In this document: in pieces, positions 29,377 through 38,797 of the stretch
Layout: each line of letters begins with the position of its first letter
Position numbering within the stretch: position 1 is the first letter of the stretch
Origin: Rhizobium sp. Leaf453
Lineage (GTDB): Bacteria > Pseudomonadota > Alphaproteobacteria > Rhizobiales > Rhizobiaceae
Reading direction: 5' to 3'
Length of the DNA: 64,000 nt
Assembly: GCF_001425605.1 (NCBI RefSeq)
Contig: NZ_LMRG01000029.1
Coordinates: forward strand, 248,001-312,000
The notes under the pieces: generated by a model
Told to the model about the DNA's origin: nothing
The model's database searches: none
What the model saw: the letters and a program-made list of their open reading frames with translations, nothing else
Translations under genes and position numbers: made by a program

Positions 29377-29401
29377 GAACGCCGCCGCACAAGCGGCGTT
29401 C
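29377..29401 (+). terminator. Hairpin between nrdR and ribD
   Basis: GAACGCCGC (29377-29385) pairs exactly with GCGGCGTTC (29393-29401) around a 7-base loop. Followed by TGCATTTCG, so there is no strong T tract; it may be an attenuator or weak terminator that partly separates glyA-nrdR from the riboflavin genes. Confidence 0.5.
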
Positions 29402-29421
29402 TGCATTTCGCAATCGATGAC

Positions 29422-30549
29422 ATGACGCGGGACAGGATGGCTGACAGGGCGCAAGACGAGCGGTTCATGGCGGAGGCACTCCGCGTCGCGCATCGCAATC
29501 TCGGCGCCACGGGCTCCAATCCCTCCGTCGGCTGCGTGATCGTGCGTGACGACGGCAATGGTCCAAGAATTATCGGCAGCGCCGTGACGGCTGTCGGCGG
29601 TCGGCCGCATGCGGAGACGCAGGCGCTGACGATTGCCGGGGAGGCCGCACGCGGCGCGACGGCCTATGTCACTCTCGAACCCTGTTCCCATCACGGCAAG
29701 ACCCCGCCCTGCGCCGACGCGCTGGCGGCGGCGGGCATTGCCCGCGTCGTCGTCGCGGTTACCGATCCTGACGAACGGGTTTCCGGGCGCGGGCTCACCA
29801 TCCTGCGGGATGCGGGCATCGTGGTCGATACCGGTGTTCTTCAGGACGAGGGCGAGCGCGAACTTGAGGGCTACCTCATGCGCAAGCGCAACAACCGTCC
29901 CTATGTGACTCTGAAACTTGCGGTTTCCGCCGACGGCATGATCGGCATCAAGGGGCAGGGGCAGATCCGTATCACCGGATCCGCCGCACGTGACTATGTG
30001 CAGCATCTGCGGGCGGAGACCGACGCGATCCTCGTTGGCATCGGCACCGCGATCGCGGATGATCCGAAACTCACCTGCCGTATTCCGGGGCTTGAAGCGC
30101 GATCGCCGCTGAGAGTTGTGATCGATAGCGAACTCGATCTGCCGACAACGTCGAAGCTGGCGCAGACGGCGCGGACGGTGCCCGTGCTGGCGGTGAGTGG
30201 GCGGCAGAACGGCTCGGTGACCTACGCTGCGCGCCGGGAGGCGCTGGAAGCGCTCGGCGTCGAGGTCGTGGTCTGCAACCCAGCCGAGCCGGCTGACCTG
30301 CTCGGAGCACTTGCCTCGCGTGGCATCTCCTCGCTGCTGGTGGAGGGCGGCGCGCGAACGGCGCAGCGGTTCCTCAATGCCGGATTGGTCGACCGGATTT
30401 TGCTGTTTACCGGCCCCGCCACCCTTGGCGAAGAGGGGGTGTCATCCCCATTTGATCGCCATCTGATCCCGGTGGGCTTCGTCCATCGTCAGACCATAAC
30501 CTTCGGCGAAGACCTCCTCGATACCTGCGAATACGAAAGAACCTCCTGA
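29422..30549 (+). CDS. ribD: Bifunctional riboflavin deaminase-reductase RibD
   Basis: RibD carries out steps two and three of riboflavin synthesis. The N-terminal deaminase domain has the zinc ligands GGRPHAETQAL and TLEPCSHHGKTPPCADAL (H-A-E and P-C-x-H...C). The C-terminal reductase domain (from about 150) has PYVTLKLAVSADGMIG, the nucleotide-binding QHLRAETDAILVGIGTAIADDP and SLLVEGGARTAQ. The 375-residue length is normal. The first ATG is used; a second in-frame ATG at 29437 with GACAGG just before it is an alternative. The stop overlaps the ribE start (TGATG). Confidence 0.94.
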   Translation: MTRDRMADRAQDERFMAEALRVAHRNLGATGSNPSVGCVIVRDDGNGPRIIGSAVTAVGGRPHAETQALTIAGEAARGATAYVTLEPCSHHGKTPPCADALAAAGIARVVVAVTDPDERVSGRGLTILRDAGIVVDTGVLQDEGERELEGYLMRKRNNRPYVTLKLAVSADGMIGIKGQGQIRITGSAARDYVQHLRAETDAILVGIGTAIADDPKLTCRIPGLEARSPLRVVIDSELDLPTTSKLAQTARTVPVLAVSGRQNGSVTYAARREALEALGVEVVVCNPAEPADLLGALASRGISSLLVEGGARTAQRFLNAGLVDRILLFTGPATLGEEGVSSPFDRHLIPVGFVHRQTITFGEDLLDTCEYERTS

Positions 30550-31169
30550 TGTTCACCGGCATTATCACCGATATCGGCACCGTCGAAACGCTCACGTCTC
30601 TGGATGAAGGCGTCAAGCTGCGCATTGCCACGACCTATGATCCGAAGGGCATCGACATCGGCGCTTCGATCGCCTGCTCCGGCGTCTGCCTCACCGTGAC
30701 GACGCTGCCGGAAGAAGACTCGAACCAGCGTTGGTTCGAGGTCGAGGCCTGGGAGGAGGCGCTACGATTGACGACGATCTCGGCGTGGGCGGTCAACCAG
30801 AAGATCAATCTCGAGCGCTCGCTGAAGATCGGCGACGAACTCGGCGGTCATCTGGTTTCCGGCCATGTCGACGGCAAGGCGGAAATCCTGTCGGTGGAAG
30901 CCGAAGGCGAGGCGACCCGCTTCCGCCTGCAAGCACCGGAACATCTGGCAAAATTCGTTGCGCCCAAGGGCTCCGTCGCGCTCGATGGCACGTCGCTGAC
31001 GGTCAATGCTGTCGATGGCACCGTTTTCGATGTGCTGTTGATCCGCCATTCATTGGAAGTGACGACGTGGGGCCAGCGCGAGGCCGGCGATTTCGTCAAT
31101 TTCGAAGTCGATACCATGGCCCGTTATGCCGCACGGCTGGCGGAATTTCCGGCTCCGAAGGGCGCGTAG
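30549..31169 (+). CDS. ribE: Riboflavin synthase alpha subunit
   Basis: Riboflavin synthase dismutates two 6,7-dimethyl-8-ribityllumazine to riboflavin and the pyrimidine precursor. The 206-residue protein has the MFTGIITDIGTVE start, the two tandem lumazine-binding barrels (each with an ACSGVCLTV-like and DGTSLTVN-like motif), and GGHLVSGHVDG between them. Its ATG overlaps the ribD stop by one base, so the pair is translated together. The ribH partner is 1.7 kb further on, after three other genes. Confidence 0.96.
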   Translation: MFTGIITDIGTVETLTSLDEGVKLRIATTYDPKGIDIGASIACSGVCLTVTTLPEEDSNQRWFEVEAWEEALRLTTISAWAVNQKINLERSLKIGDELGGHLVSGHVDGKAEILSVEAEGEATRFRLQAPEHLAKFVAPKGSVALDGTSLTVNAVDGTVFDVLLIRHSLEVTTWGQREAGDFVNFEVDTMARYAARLAEFPAPKGA

Positions 31170-31241
31170 GAAATCATTGAAGGCGACTTGGCGAAACGCA
31201 CGGCATCTTCTGGATGCCGGCGTAAAACGAAAGGACACGCC

Positions 31242-31565
31242 ATGAAGTTCACTCGGGAATTCTCGCTGACGGCCAAGAACGGCCAGATCCGCTATTCCAC
31301 GGGACCGATCGTCCCGTTTCCGGTGCGGGTCAAGTCGCTCAAGGTGGTCGTCGACGATCAGTCCAAGATTGAGGGCAAGCAGTTCCAGGTGCTCTACAAC
31401 GGCACGGAAATTCTGTCGGGCGCCAGCCGACCGGGCGAGGAAATGGAGCTAGACGAACCTTTCCGGATCTCGATCGGCAAACAGATATTCAGCGTCGTGG
31501 CGAAACCCTTCGAGGACGGCACCTCGATCAACGGGCATGTCGAGATCCGGTATTCGATTTTCTGA
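31242..31565 (+). CDS. Small protein of unknown function between ribE and ribH
   Basis: The ATG at 31242 (MKFTREFSLTAKNGQIRYS) is preferred over a start at 31188, since AAAGGA lies 8 bases before it. The 107-residue protein is acidic to neutral, with alternating hydrophobic residues suggesting an all-beta fold; it contains KSLKVVVDDQSKIEGKQF and EMELDEPFRISIGKQIFSV. There is no signal peptide. I do not recognise a function. It is on the same strand as ribE and 72 bases downstream, and convergent with the acetyltransferase gene (4 bases between stops). Confidence 0.7.
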   Translation: MKFTREFSLTAKNGQIRYSTGPIVPFPVRVKSLKVVVDDQSKIEGKQFQVLYNGTEILSGASRPGEEMELDEPFRISIGKQIFSVVAKPFEDGTSINGHVEIRYSIF

Positions 31566-31569
31566 CGGA

Positions 31570-32088
31570 TTACCGTTCGAACAGGATCACCTGTGCGCCG
31601 TGATAGGTGGTTCGTCTGGCTTCCCTGAACTGCAGCTTCGATGCGACACGCAGCGAGGCGAGGTTTGCCGTGTCGATGATGCAGGTCTTGCGGAGCGTCG
31701 GGAATTGCTGGTCGCCCCAGATAAGAGCGGCTTTGACGGCTTCGGTCGCGAGACCACGGCCGTGCGAAAGCGGCGACAGCGCCCAGCCGGTTTCCATCGT
31801 GCCCTCCAGGGATGGACTAATGACGCGGTGAAGGTCGTGAAAGCCGGCCTCGCCGATGAAATGGCCGGTCTCCTTTTCCTGTAGCGCAAAGAAACCGAAG
31901 CCGAAATAGTGCCACATGCCCACTTGGCGCAGGAAGCGCGTCCAGGCCTGTTCGCGTGAAAAGGGCACGCCACCGATGAAGCGAGTGACGCCGGCATCGG
32001 CAAAGAGTGCGCTGTAGGGGCCAAAATCATCACGGCGATAGGGACGCAGGATCAGGCGGTCGGTCTCGATGGTCGGTACGCTGTGCAT
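31570..32088 (-). CDS. GNAT-family N-acetyltransferase (RimJ/RimL type)
   Basis: The 172-residue protein starts MHSVPTIETDRLILRPYRRDD, the first strand and helix of RimJ/RimL acetyltransferases. It has FGFFALQEKETGHFIGEAGFH in the core, the acetyl-CoA pocket ALSPLSHGRGLATEAVKAAL (about 108-127, with R/Q-x-x-G-x-G/A) and the ASLRVASKLQFREARR terminus with the conserved N-x-x-S-x-x-x-x-x-K pattern. The substrate is unknown; relatives acetylate ribosomal proteins, aminoglycosides or small amines. Confidence 0.9.
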   Translation of the reverse strand: MHSVPTIETDRLILRPYRRDDFGPYSALFADAGVTRFIGGVPFSREQAWTRFLRQVGMWHYFGFGFFALQEKETGHFIGEAGFHDLHRVISPSLEGTMETGWALSPLSHGRGLATEAVKAALIWGDQQFPTLRKTCIIDTANLASLRVASKLQFREARRTTYHGAQVILFER

Positions 32089-32130
32089 GGTGTCCGTTCG
32101 GTCTGGTCAGGGTATGATTCCACTATTCGA

Positions 32131-32634
32131 TCAGATTCCCGGCTCGCCGTCCCAATAATCGACTTCGCTGTCCTTCCTGCCGACAAAGCGGAAGACGGGT
32201 TTGGCTCCTGGCGTCTCGCGCGATTTGGCGAGGAACTTGCCGGAATCCGGATATTCAACGATTTCCGCCTTGGCGTTGGCCGAGATCGACAGATATTTCA
32301 GCGGTTCGGGTCCCGTGTTGATCAGGTGATGAGCGGTTTCCGGTCCGCCGGAGGGGGCGCCCAGCACATCGCCGGGTTTCACGGGGTAGCGGTTGGGGCC
32401 GAAGCGGTATTCCCCCCGGCCGCTCAGGATGATGAAGAGCTCTTCCTCGATATGATGGTTGTGAAAGGGACATCCGGACTTGCCGGACGGAACTTCCCCA
32501 TAGCCGATGCCAAGATCCTTGAGGCCCAGCTTTGCCCCGAACGAAGCATCGCGGGATTCGAAGAACGCGCCTTGCTGCCAATGCTCCAGTTCAAGCTCTG
32601 CCGGGTTGATGACTGGTTTTCGTATCTCTGCCAT
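32131..32634 (-). CDS. Cupin-domain protein
   Basis: The ATG at 32634 (MAEIRKPVINPAE) is used, giving 167 residues; a longer frame to 32739 is not needed. The cupin metal site is seen in GCPFHNHHIEEELFIILSGRGEYRFG (about 62-87, H-x-H-x-x-E-E-E) and the second motif PGDVLGAPSGGPETAHHL. It is a single-domain beta-barrel protein that could bind Fe, Mn or Zn; the reaction is not evident. Divergent from ribH, with a 207-base shared upstream region (32635-32841) and no other feature seen there. Confidence 0.88.
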   Translation of the reverse strand: MAEIRKPVINPAELELEHWQQGAFFESRDASFGAKLGLKDLGIGYGEVPSGKSGCPFHNHHIEEELFIILSGRGEYRFGPNRYPVKPGDVLGAPSGGPETAHHLINTGPEPLKYLSISANAKAEIVEYPDSGKFLAKSRETPGAKPVFRFVGRKDSEVDYWDGEPGI

Positions 32635-32841
32635 ACTTTCCTCCACTTCGAAGCAAAGTTGTACCGGGACGTCATGGGATTGAAAAGCCGAGGTCGATTT
32701 TCGCTTTTGGCCAAGCAATTGATCTCGGGCGGCCCGCAAATGGGCGGTTCAGACGAAAAATGCTTGCCAATCGGGCTCCAGCGTGATTTGACCGCCGCCT
32801 GCGCCGGAGATGTCCGGCCCAAAAAATCAAACGGGTGAGAT

Positions 32842-33303
32842 ATGGCTGAAACATCCAAACCACATATCCTGATTGTGGAAGCGCGCTTCTATGACGACAT
32901 GGCCGACGCTCTGCTCGATGGCGCGACATCGGCATTGAAGGATGCCGGTGCGACCTATGACGTCGTCACCGTTCCCGGCGCGCTGGAAATTCCGGCCGCC
33001 ATCGCCATGGCGCTCGACGGTATCGACAATGGCGGCACCGAATATGATGGTTTCGTCGCGCTCGGCATGGTCATCCGCGGCGAGACCTATCACTTTGATA
33101 TCGTCGCCAACGAATCCTGCCGCGCCATCATGGACCTGACCGTCAGCGAAAGCCTTGCCATCGGCAACGGCATCCTGACCGTCGAGAACGATGCGCAGGC
33201 CTGGGCGCGCGCGCGCAAGTCTGAAGGCGACAAGGGTGGCTTTGCTGCCCGTGCGGCGCTCACCATGATCGACCTCAAGATCAAGCTGGGCGGCGACCAG
33301 TGA
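32842..33303 (+). CDS. ribH: 6,7-dimethyl-8-ribityllumazine synthase
   Basis: RibH condenses the butanone phosphate with the ribityl-pyrimidine to lumazine. The 153-residue protein has [20 protein letters not shown], the substrate loop [15 protein letters not shown] and [18 protein letters not shown], with the general-acid histidine near 86. Length and start (GTGAGAT before the ATG) are ordinary. It overlaps nusB by 4 bases (GTGA), the classical ribH-nusB pair. Confidence 0.96.
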   Translation: MAETSKPHILIVEARFYDDMADALLDGATSALKDAGATYDVVTVPGALEIPAAIAMALDGIDNGGTEYDGFVALGMVIRGETYHFDIVANESCRAIMDLTVSESLAIGNGILTVENDAQAWARARKSEGDKGGFAARAALTMIDLKIKLGGDQ

Positions 33304-33797
33304 GCGATATCCCGACCAATCCGCCCGCCGACCAGCCGCAGATCAAGCAGGCCAACCAGCGTGGCGCCGCGCGTCTCGCTGCCGTCCAGGCGCTTTACCA
33401 GATGGATGTCGGTGGCACCGGCGTGCTTGAGATCGTCGCCGAATACGAGGCGCATCGCCTTGGCCAGGAACTGGATGGCGACACCTATCTGAAGGCGGAC
33501 GCTTCCTGGTTCCGTTCGATCGTTGCGGGTGTCGTACGCGATCAGCGCCTGCTTGATCCGCTGATCGGCACGGCTCTTCAGGACGACTGGGCGCTGTCGC
33601 GTCTCGACTCGACCGTCCGAGCCATCCTGCGCGCCGGTACGTTTGAGCTCAAGGAGCGCAAGGATGTCCCGGTCGCAGTGATCGTCACGGAATATGTCGA
33701 GATCGCCAAGGCCTTCTTCGAGGAAGACGAGCCGAAGCTCGTCAATGCCGTCCTTGACCGGATCGCCCGGACGATCAGAACCGACGTCAAGAAGTAG
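33300..33797 (+). CDS. nusB: Transcription antitermination factor NusB
   Basis: NusB binds the boxA RNA with S10 (NusE) to let RNA polymerase pass terminators in rRNA operons. The 165-residue all-helical protein carries [42 protein letters not shown] and [26 protein letters not shown]. The start is GTG at 33300, overlapping the ribH stop, as is common in this pair. The N-terminal [13 protein letters not shown] tail is unstructured and typical of rhizobial NusB. Confidence 0.95.
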   Translation: MSDIPTNPPADQPQIKQANQRGAARLAAVQALYQMDVGGTGVLEIVAEYEAHRLGQELDGDTYLKADASWFRSIVAGVVRDQRLLDPLIGTALQDDWALSRLDSTVRAILRAGTFELKERKDVPVAVIVTEYVEIAKAFFEEDEPKLVNAVLDRIARTIRTDVKK

Positions 33798-33807
33798 GGA
33801 ATTCACA

Positions 33808-35043
33808 ATGACTGCGTGGCAGGGCAAGGGGCAGGGCATCGACCATGCACTGCGCGGTGCCCGCTACAACGTCTATCTGCTGACGGCGGCCCAGGCCGTC
33901 CTCGGCACGATCGGTCCGATTGTCTTCTCCGTTGGTGGTGTCGCCGGCTATCAGTTGCTGGGCGACGACAAGTCGCTGGCCACGGCGCCACTGACCGGCT
34001 TCAATGTTGGCGTAGCGCTCGGCGCTGTCTTCGTTGCGGCCATGTCGAGAATGCTCGGCCGCAAAATGGCCTTCATGGTCGGCGCGCTTCTCGGCGCTGG
34101 TGGCGGCGTTGTGGCTGCCTACGCCCTGTTTCAGAGCGATTTCTGGCTGTTTGCGCTCGGCCTCTGCATTTCCGGCATTGCCGGCGGCTTCACCCAGAAG
34201 CTGCGCTTTGCCGCCGCCGATGCCTCGCCGAGCTTCTACAAGCCGCGCGCGATTTCCTGGATCCTCGCTGGTGGCATGATTTCGGCCGTGCTCGGGCCGC
34301 AACTCGTCATCCTCACCAAGGACATGCTGGCTCCGGTGTTCTTCGCCGGCGCCTTCATCGCGCTCGTTCCAACCTGCCTCGCCGCCATCGCCATCCTCGC
34401 GTTTCTCAAACTTTCCGACCTGCGCCCGGTGACAGGCGTAACACTTGCCGGCCCGGTGCGCCCCTTGCGCGAGATCGTGCTCACCCAACGCTTCCTCACC
34501 GGCATGATCTGCGGCATCTCCACCTATGCGCTGATGACCTTCATGATGACGGGCGCGCCGATCGCCATGGTTGTCGGCTGCGGGTTCTCACAGGATATGG
34601 CGACGCTCGGTATCCAGTGGCATGTACTGGCCATGTTCGCGCCGAGCTTTTTCACCGGCATGCTGGTGACGCGCTTTGGCGCAGAGAAGGTCGTTGCCTG
34701 CGGCCTGGTGATCCTGATGCTGTGTGCTGTGGTCGCCCACGCCGGCATCGCGCTGTGGAATTTCTGGGGTGCGTTGGTGTTGCTTGGGCTGGGCTGGAAC
34801 TTCGGCTTCATCGGGTCGACTGCCATCGTTGCCTCCAGCTACCGGCCACATGAGGCCGACAAGGTCCAGGGTTTTCACGACATCATTCTATTCAGCGCCG
34901 TGGCGTTGGCGTCGTTCGGTTCCGGCAAGGTTCTGACGGCCTATGGCTGGGACATGTTGAGCGCCGCCGTCTGGCCGGTAACCGTTTTTTGTCTGCTGCT
35001 GCTGGTTTCACTTTTTATCGCGGAAAAGCGCCGCTCGCCCTGA
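33808..35043 (+). CDS. Major facilitator superfamily transporter
   Basis: The 411-residue protein starts at ATG 33808 (MTAWQGKGQGIDHALRG), with TAGGGA upstream. It has 12 hydrophobic segments and the MFS loop 2-3 pattern MSRMLGRKMAFMVGALLGAG. The second half has RFGAEKVVACGLVILM, the equivalent loop 8-9, and ends in a short basic tail (IAEKRRSP). The polarity of the loops suggests a drug or metabolite exporter, but the substrate is unknown. It follows nusB by 10 bases and may be co-transcribed. Confidence 0.85.
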   Translation: MTAWQGKGQGIDHALRGARYNVYLLTAAQAVLGTIGPIVFSVGGVAGYQLLGDDKSLATAPLTGFNVGVALGAVFVAAMSRMLGRKMAFMVGALLGAGGGVVAAYALFQSDFWLFALGLCISGIAGGFTQKLRFAAADASPSFYKPRAISWILAGGMISAVLGPQLVILTKDMLAPVFFAGAFIALVPTCLAAIAILAFLKLSDLRPVTGVTLAGPVRPLREIVLTQRFLTGMICGISTYALMTFMMTGAPIAMVVGCGFSQDMATLGIQWHVLAMFAPSFFTGMLVTRFGAEKVVACGLVILMLCAVVAHAGIALWNFWGALVLLGLGWNFGFIGSTAIVASSYRPHEADKVQGFHDIILFSAVALASFGSGKVLTAYGWDMLSAAVWPVTVFCLLLLVSLFIAEKRRSP

Positions 35044-35093
35044 GATTCACCTCTCAAACTCCTCTTTCTCAGACGTAAGTCATGGCCAACATA

Positions 35094-35116
35094 CCGGAAA
35101 ACGTGGGTTTTTCCGG
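35094..35116 (+). terminator. Hairpin downstream of the MFS gene
   Basis: CCGGAAAA (35094-35101) pairs with TTTTCCGG (35109-35116) around a 7-base loop. No T run follows. It may end the ribH-nusB-MFS transcript. The remaining 35117-35264 is the hppA upstream region, with two copies of GGTCTGCGG near 35187 and 35214, of unknown meaning. Confidence 0.4.
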
Positions 35117-35264
35117 TTGCGCTGGCTTGACGATACCGATTCGCCACCGCACTCTGGCGCTCACGGATGCGGCCCGACCTTGAAGAGGAGGCGAGGTCTG
35201 CGGCGTTGTTGAGGGGTCTGCGGAACGGAGTGAGACCGCAGGCTGAAACGGAGGAAAGAGCGAA

Positions 35265-37403
35265 ATGACCATATTACTGGGCGTTATCGCATGCGGGTTG
35301 CTTTCGGTGGTTTATGCCATCTGGGCGACGCAATCGGTTATGTCGGCCGATCAGGGCAATGCCCGCATGCAAGAGATTGCAGGCTTCATTCGCGAGGGGG
35401 CGCAGGCCTATCTCACACGTCAATACAAGACCATTGCCATCGTCGGTGTCGTCGTTTTCGTCGGTGCCTGGCTTCTTCTCTCCGCTACGGCCGCTATCGG
35501 CTTTCTGATCGGTGCAGTTCTGTCCGGGGTGGCCGGCTTCATCGGCATGCATGTTTCGGTCCGTGCCAATGTGCGCACGGCGCAGGCGTCCTCGGTCAGC
35601 CTCGCTGCCGGTCTCGATATCGCCTTCAAGTCCGGTGCCATCACCGGCATGCTCGTTGCCGGTCTCGCACTGCTCGGTGTTGCGATCTATTACCTCGTGC
35701 TGACTGCCGGCCTCGGTCTGGCGGAAGGCTCGCGTGAAGTGATCGATGCGCTTGTATCGCTCGGCTTCGGGGCTTCGCTGATCTCCATCTTCGCCCGTCT
35801 CGGCGGCGGCATCTTCACCAAGGGCGCCGATGTCGGCGGCGATCTCGTCGGCAAGGTCGAAGCCGGTATTCCGGAAGACGACCCCCGTAACCCGGCGACA
35901 ATTGCCGACAATGTCGGCGACAATGTCGGCGACTGCGCCGGCATGGCCGCCGACCTGTTCGAAACCTATGCTGTCTCGATCGTCGCCACCATGGTCCTGG
36001 CCGCCATCTTCTTCGCCGGCGGCGCGAACCTCGGGCTTGTCATGGCCTATCCGCTGGCCATCTGCGGCGCCTGCATCATCACTTCGATCATCGGTGCCTT
36101 TTTCGTCAAGCTCGGGTCGAACGGCTCCATCATGGGTGCCCTCTACAAGGGCCTGATCGTCACAGGCGTGCTTTCCATCGTCGGTCTTGGCGCCGCCACA
36201 TCGCTGACCATCGGCTGGGGTTCGATCGGCATGGCCGACGGCAAGGACATTACCGGCACCAACCTGTTCATCTGCGGCATTCTCGGCTTGGTGGTCACCG
36301 CGCTGATCGTGGTGATCACCGAATACTATACCGGAACCAACAAGCGGCCGGTTAATTCGATCGCCCAGGCATCGGTCAGCGGTCACGGCACCAACGTCAT
36401 CCAGGGCCTTGCCGTCTCGCTGGAATCGACGGCTTTGCCGGCGATCGTCATTGTTGGTGGCATCATTTCGACCTATCAGCTGGCAGGCCTGTTCGGCACC
36501 GGCATCGCTGTTACCGCCATGCTCGGCATTGCCGGCATGATCGTGGCGCTCGACGCGTTCGGCCCTGTGACGGACAATGCCGGCGGTATCGCCGAAATGT
36601 CCCATCTGTCGCCGGATGTGCGCAAGGCGACCGACGCGCTCGATGCCGTCGGCAACACCACCAAGGCGGTCACCAAGGGCTATGCGATCGGTTCTGCCGG
36701 TCTCGGCGCTCTCGTTCTGTTCGCCGCTTATTCGAACGACCTGAAATACTTCGCAAGCAATGGCGATAAATATCCGTATTTCGCAGATGTCGGTTCGATC
36801 TCGTTCGATCTGTCCAACCCGTATGTTGTTGCCGGCCTGATCTTCGGCGGCCTCATTCCTTACCTCTTCGGCGGTATCGCCATGACGGCGGTCGGCCGTG
36901 CGGCGGGCGCCGTGGTGGAGGAGGTGCGCAAGCAGTTCCGCGAGAAGCCGGGCATCATGGAAGGCAAGGACCGGCCGGATTACGGCCGCGCCGTCGACAT
37001 GCTGACCCGCGCTGCGATCCGCGAAATGATCGTGCCGTCGCTCTTGCCGGTGCTGGCGCCGATCGTCGTCTATTTCGGCGTGCTGCTGATTTCCGGCTCC
37101 AAGGCTTCAGCCTTCGCGGCGCTCGGCGCTTCGCTTCTCGGCGTTATCGTCAATGGCATCTTCGTTGCCATCTCGATGACCTCGGGCGGTGGTGCATGGG
37201 ATAATGCCAAGAAGAGCTTCGAAGACGGGTTCGTCGACAAGGACGGAGTTCGTCACGTGAAGGGATCCGACGCCCACAAGGCATCCGTCACCGGCGATAC
37301 CGTCGGCGATCCCTACAAGGACACCGCCGGACCGGCCGTCAATCCGGCGATCAAGATCACCAATATCGTTGCACTTCTGCTTCTGGCGGTTCTCGCTGGC
37401 TGA
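35265..37403 (+). CDS. hppA: Membrane H+-translocating pyrophosphatase, K+-independent type
   Basis: HppA couples pyrophosphate hydrolysis to proton pumping across membranes. The 712-residue protein has some 16 membrane segments and the catalytic blocks [40 protein letters not shown], and the late DNAGGIAEM block. The sequence [16 protein letters not shown] carries Lys in the position that is Ala in K+-dependent enzymes, which marks the K+-independent proton-pumping subclass; this rule is from family knowledge. The ATG at 35265 follows GAGGAAAG. A strong terminator follows its stop. Confidence 0.96.
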   Translation: MTILLGVIACGLLSVVYAIWATQSVMSADQGNARMQEIAGFIREGAQAYLTRQYKTIAIVGVVVFVGAWLLLSATAAIGFLIGAVLSGVAGFIGMHVSVRANVRTAQASSVSLAAGLDIAFKSGAITGMLVAGLALLGVAIYYLVLTAGLGLAEGSREVIDALVSLGFGASLISIFARLGGGIFTKGADVGGDLVGKVEAGIPEDDPRNPATIADNVGDNVGDCAGMAADLFETYAVSIVATMVLAAIFFAGGANLGLVMAYPLAICGACIITSIIGAFFVKLGSNGSIMGALYKGLIVTGVLSIVGLGAATSLTIGWGSIGMADGKDITGTNLFICGILGLVVTALIVVITEYYTGTNKRPVNSIAQASVSGHGTNVIQGLAVSLESTALPAIVIVGGIISTYQLAGLFGTGIAVTAMLGIAGMIVALDAFGPVTDNAGGIAEMSHLSPDVRKATDALDAVGNTTKAVTKGYAIGSAGLGALVLFAAYSNDLKYFASNGDKYPYFADVGSISFDLSNPYVVAGLIFGGLIPYLFGGIAMTAVGRAAGAVVEEVRKQFREKPGIMEGKDRPDYGRAVDMLTRAAIREMIVPSLLPVLAPIVVYFGVLLISGSKASAFAALGASLLGVIVNGIFVAISMTSGGGAWDNAKKSFEDGFVDKDGVRHVKGSDAHKASVTGDTVGDPYKDTAGPAVNPAIKITNIVALLLLAVLAG

Positions 37404-37458
37404 TCCTGAAATTGGACCCCGCGGCATCGATCCGGTGTCGCGCGGGCGTCCCCAAAAG

Positions 37459-37494
37459 AAAACCCGCCGGCGAAGAGCATCGCCGGCGGGTTTT
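37459..37494. terminator. Strong bidirectional terminator between hppA and bamE
   Basis: AAAACCCGCCGGCGA (37459-37473) pairs exactly with TCGCCGGCGGGTTTT (37480-37494), a 15-bp stem with a 6-base loop; a fifth T follows at 37495. Its position between convergent genes and the A/T runs at both ends fit termination on both strands. Confidence 0.93.
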
Positions 37495-37518
37495 TCATGT
37501 CGGGCTTGGTAGGGTGGC

Positions 37519-38037
37519 TTAGTTGTTGCCGCCGAAGATGGATTTCGCCATGCTCTTGCCGACGCCGTTGCCGGAGAGTAGCTGGCCGAGGAAGGTCATT
37601 TCCTTGCCGCCAGTCGGAGTGGTACGGGAAATCATGTCGAAGACCTTGCCGTCCTGAAGCGTGTAGTGCGCGAGTTGCGATACGACGCCATCCTTGTCGA
37701 AATAGACGGCGAGCACGCTCTGATCGACGATCTTAGGCTTCATAAAGGCAACCGGGCGGGTGCGCTTCTGGGAGATGTAGTAGAACACCTCGTTGTCAAA
37801 TGTCGCTGTTGTCGATGGCGTGCCAAGCGATAGAAGAACCTGTTCACGGCTGGAGCCGACCGGTGCCAGAGCGAGCGTCTCCTGATCGACGACATAACCC
37901 TGATTGATGGTCTGGCTGGTGTTCAGCACGTCGGCCGTCTTGCAGGCCGAAAGCGTGGTGGTGCAAATTGCCAATGTGAAAACGACGTTGCTCAGAAATT
38001 TCATGTCTGACTTGAAATACCGTTTCGTCAACGACAT
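37519..38037 (-). CDS. bamE: Outer membrane assembly lipoprotein BamE (OmlA)
   Basis: BamE is a lipoprotein of the BAM complex that inserts beta-barrel proteins into the outer membrane. The 172-residue chain has an N-terminal membrane stretch and lipobox TLSAC, with the acylated cysteine near residue 32, then the SmpA/OmlA fold: TINQGYVVDQETLALAPVGSSREQVLLSLGTPS and YYISQKRTRPVAF. I use ATG 38037; a TTG at 38046 and an ATG at 38004 (MKFLSN) are also possible, the latter giving a shorter n-region. The C-terminal GNGVGKSMAKSIFGGNN tail is an ordinary alphaproteobacterial extension. Confidence 0.9.
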   Translation of the reverse strand: MSLTKRYFKSDMKFLSNVVFTLAICTTTLSACKTADVLNTSQTINQGYVVDQETLALAPVGSSREQVLLSLGTPSTTATFDNEVFYYISQKRTRPVAFMKPKIVDQSVLAVYFDKDGVVSQLAHYTLQDGKVFDMISRTTPTGGKEMTFLGQLLSGNGVGKSMAKSIFGGNN

Positions 38038-38165
38038 CTCCCTCAAGGTAACGCTGGCAGATGCGCCATTGCATTTCGTGCCTGCTTCGGTAAACCAGCT
38101 TCAGCGATCATGCAATAACAGGATGCGTGGGCTTTCGCATTTTGAAGCGGGCAAACTTGGGCTTT

Positions 38166-38711
38166 ATGATGATATTCGGACTGTTCGGCAAAAAAAACAG
38201 CAATACGGCGATTGTCGAGCGCCAGTATCAACTCCTGACCAGTGCCGCGCGCCGTCCATACCTCTATACGGACCTTGATGTCCCGGACACGGTCATGGGA
38301 CGGTTCGAGATGCTGTCGGCCTCGCTGATCCTGTATTTTCGCCGAACGCGCACCTCGCCGCGCGCCGGCCAGGAGATCGCGCAGGAGATTATCGATGCCT
38401 TCTTCGAGGATGTCGATCACTCGATCCGCGAGCTTGGTGTTGGCGATGTCGGCGTGCCCAAGCGGATGAAAAAGCTGGCGGCGATGTTCTATGGCCGCCT
38501 GGAAAGCTATTCCGCAGCATTGGAGAACAAGGACCGGGACGAACTGGCCGCAGCGCTGAAACGCAATTTTCATCCGCAGACCGAGAACGACGCTCTGACC
38601 ATGCGCGGGCTTGCCGACTATCTGCTCGCCGCTGAGGCGCAACTTGCGCTGCAAGGCGAGGATGTCGTAGAAACCGGCCGGATCGACTTGCCTGACGCGG
38701 CGGCTGCTTGA
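38166..38711 (+). CDS. Ubiquinol-cytochrome c chaperone family protein
   Basis: The 181-residue protein belongs to the CBP3/UQCC family that helps cytochrome b maturation and complex III assembly. Hallmarks are YQLLTSAARRPYLYTDLDVPDT, GRFEMLSASLILYF, the ADVDHSIRELGVGDVGVPKRMKK block with the conserved V-D-x-x-x-R-E-x-G-x-x-D, and AMFYGRLESY. I begin at the ATG pair 38166/38169 (MMIFGLFGKK); an upstream start at 38127 adds 13 residues without support. It is divergent from bamE, the region between 38038 and 38165 being the shared promoter space. Confidence 0.9.
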   Translation: MMIFGLFGKKNSNTAIVERQYQLLTSAARRPYLYTDLDVPDTVMGRFEMLSASLILYFRRTRTSPRAGQEIAQEIIDAFFEDVDHSIRELGVGDVGVPKRMKKLAAMFYGRLESYSAALENKDRDELAAALKRNFHPQTENDALTMRGLADYLLAAEAQLALQGEDVVETGRIDLPDAAAA

Positions 38712-38797
38712 TCGACGCCGGCGCTGCCCGGTATTTAAAAGGCGGGACAAGGGCCGCAGCACTATCCTGGGCGGTCACCGCCCGAAAGGACTTCACG

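Noticed and set aside
35181..35225. Riboswitch-like structure before hppA
   Set aside because: Two GGTCTGCGG repeats and a short stem are visible but do not match a riboswitch class that I know.
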